DNA of 51,142 nt from Eubacterium sp. UBA3279. GTDB lineage: Bacteria > Bacillota > Clostridia > Lachnospirales > Lachnospiraceae. The notes beneath the pieces are model-generated. The model was not told where the DNA came from. It saw nothing but the letters and a program-made list of their open reading frames with translations, and did no database searches. Below, piece after piece: positions 51,033 through 51,142 of this stretch (positions are counted from its first letter, which is position 1; each line of letters starts with the position of its first letter). Position numbers and translations under genes: made by a program. The stretch is from positions 1-51,142 of the forward strand of contig DETV01000078.1 in assembly GCA_002361775.1 (NCBI GenBank), in the 5' to 3' direction.

Positions 51033-51142
51033 TACTCACCATTTTTTTGCGAAAATAGTGGTGAGTAGTTTGAGAAAGCATCGTATTTGCAAGAAATCAA
51101 TTTCGGTACAAAGATCATACTGGCTCATATCCAGCCACCGTT
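51033..51142. other. Inverted repeat and possible partial frame at the window end
   Basis: TACTCACCA (51033-51041) and TGGTGAGTA (51059-51067) form a 9-bp inverted repeat. On the minus strand a frame enters from the right edge and reads DMSQYDLCTEIDFLQIRCF and on to a stop around 51040. It could be the end of a gene outside the window, but about 33 codons are too few to judge. No other gene is visible in 50988-51142. Confidence 0.25.

Overview
The window looks like a chromosomal segment of a gut-type Lachnospiraceae bacterium (Bacillota, Clostridia; Blautia/Ruminococcus/Dorea-like). This rests on moderate-to-low GC, strong AGGAGG ribosome binding sites, sigma-A promoters with 17-nt spacers, meso-DAP-type MurE, a PASTA kinase, two FtsI-type transpeptidases in the dcw cluster, and conserved Clostridia gene order. 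No rRNA, tRNA, CRISPR array, insertion sequence or phage gene was seen.

Layout. (1) 1-4400: a purine-rich near-repeat, then a pyruvate formate-lyase locus in which the enzyme is split. A 693-residue subunit carries the catalytic cysteine pair, and a separate 80-residue gene carries the glycyl-radical domain; the activase pflA follows. A PRTase-like gene that lacks the usual acidic pair comes next. (2) 4400-17900: a long housekeeping series murE-priA-def-fmt-Zn peptidase-rsmB-rlmN-PP2C-PASTA kinase-rsgA-rpe-thiN, with overlapping or near-touching genes throughout. (3) 17930-23441: an alpha-mannoside module (GH125, DUF4432 epimerase-like, GH38). (4) 23548-27021: an ABC-2 exporter, an ECF sigma factor and an unrecognised 401-residue repeat protein. 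(5) 27150-30420: ychF with a possible tiny upstream peptide, then a convergent MarR-MATE pair with a clear palindromic operator.

(6) 30700-45561: a dcw cluster, mraZ-rsmH-ftsL-pbp-pbp(SpoVD-like)-mraY-murD-rluA-ftsW-murA-ftsQ-ftsZ, headed by 10-bp-spaced MraZ boxes. It lacks murG, murC, murF and ftsA in this window and carries an RluA pseudouridine synthase. (7) 45589-48160 (minus strand): a ClC antiporter and a ferredoxin-nitroreductase. (8) 48251-50774: DUF362 and a PepV-like dipeptidase. The last 370 bases hold only hairpins and possible gene remnants.

Most notable points: the split formate-lyase with a Cys-rich tail on the truncated subunit; two places (27152-27208 and 35130-35185) where a promoter is nested inside a terminator-like hairpin, the second resembling a sigma-E promoter that would free the start site of a SpoVD-like transpeptidase; the ECF/ABC/repeat-protein module; and a long acidic insertion plus a 33-bp tandem repeat in FtsQ. 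All functional statements come from reading motifs by eye; no database search was possible.
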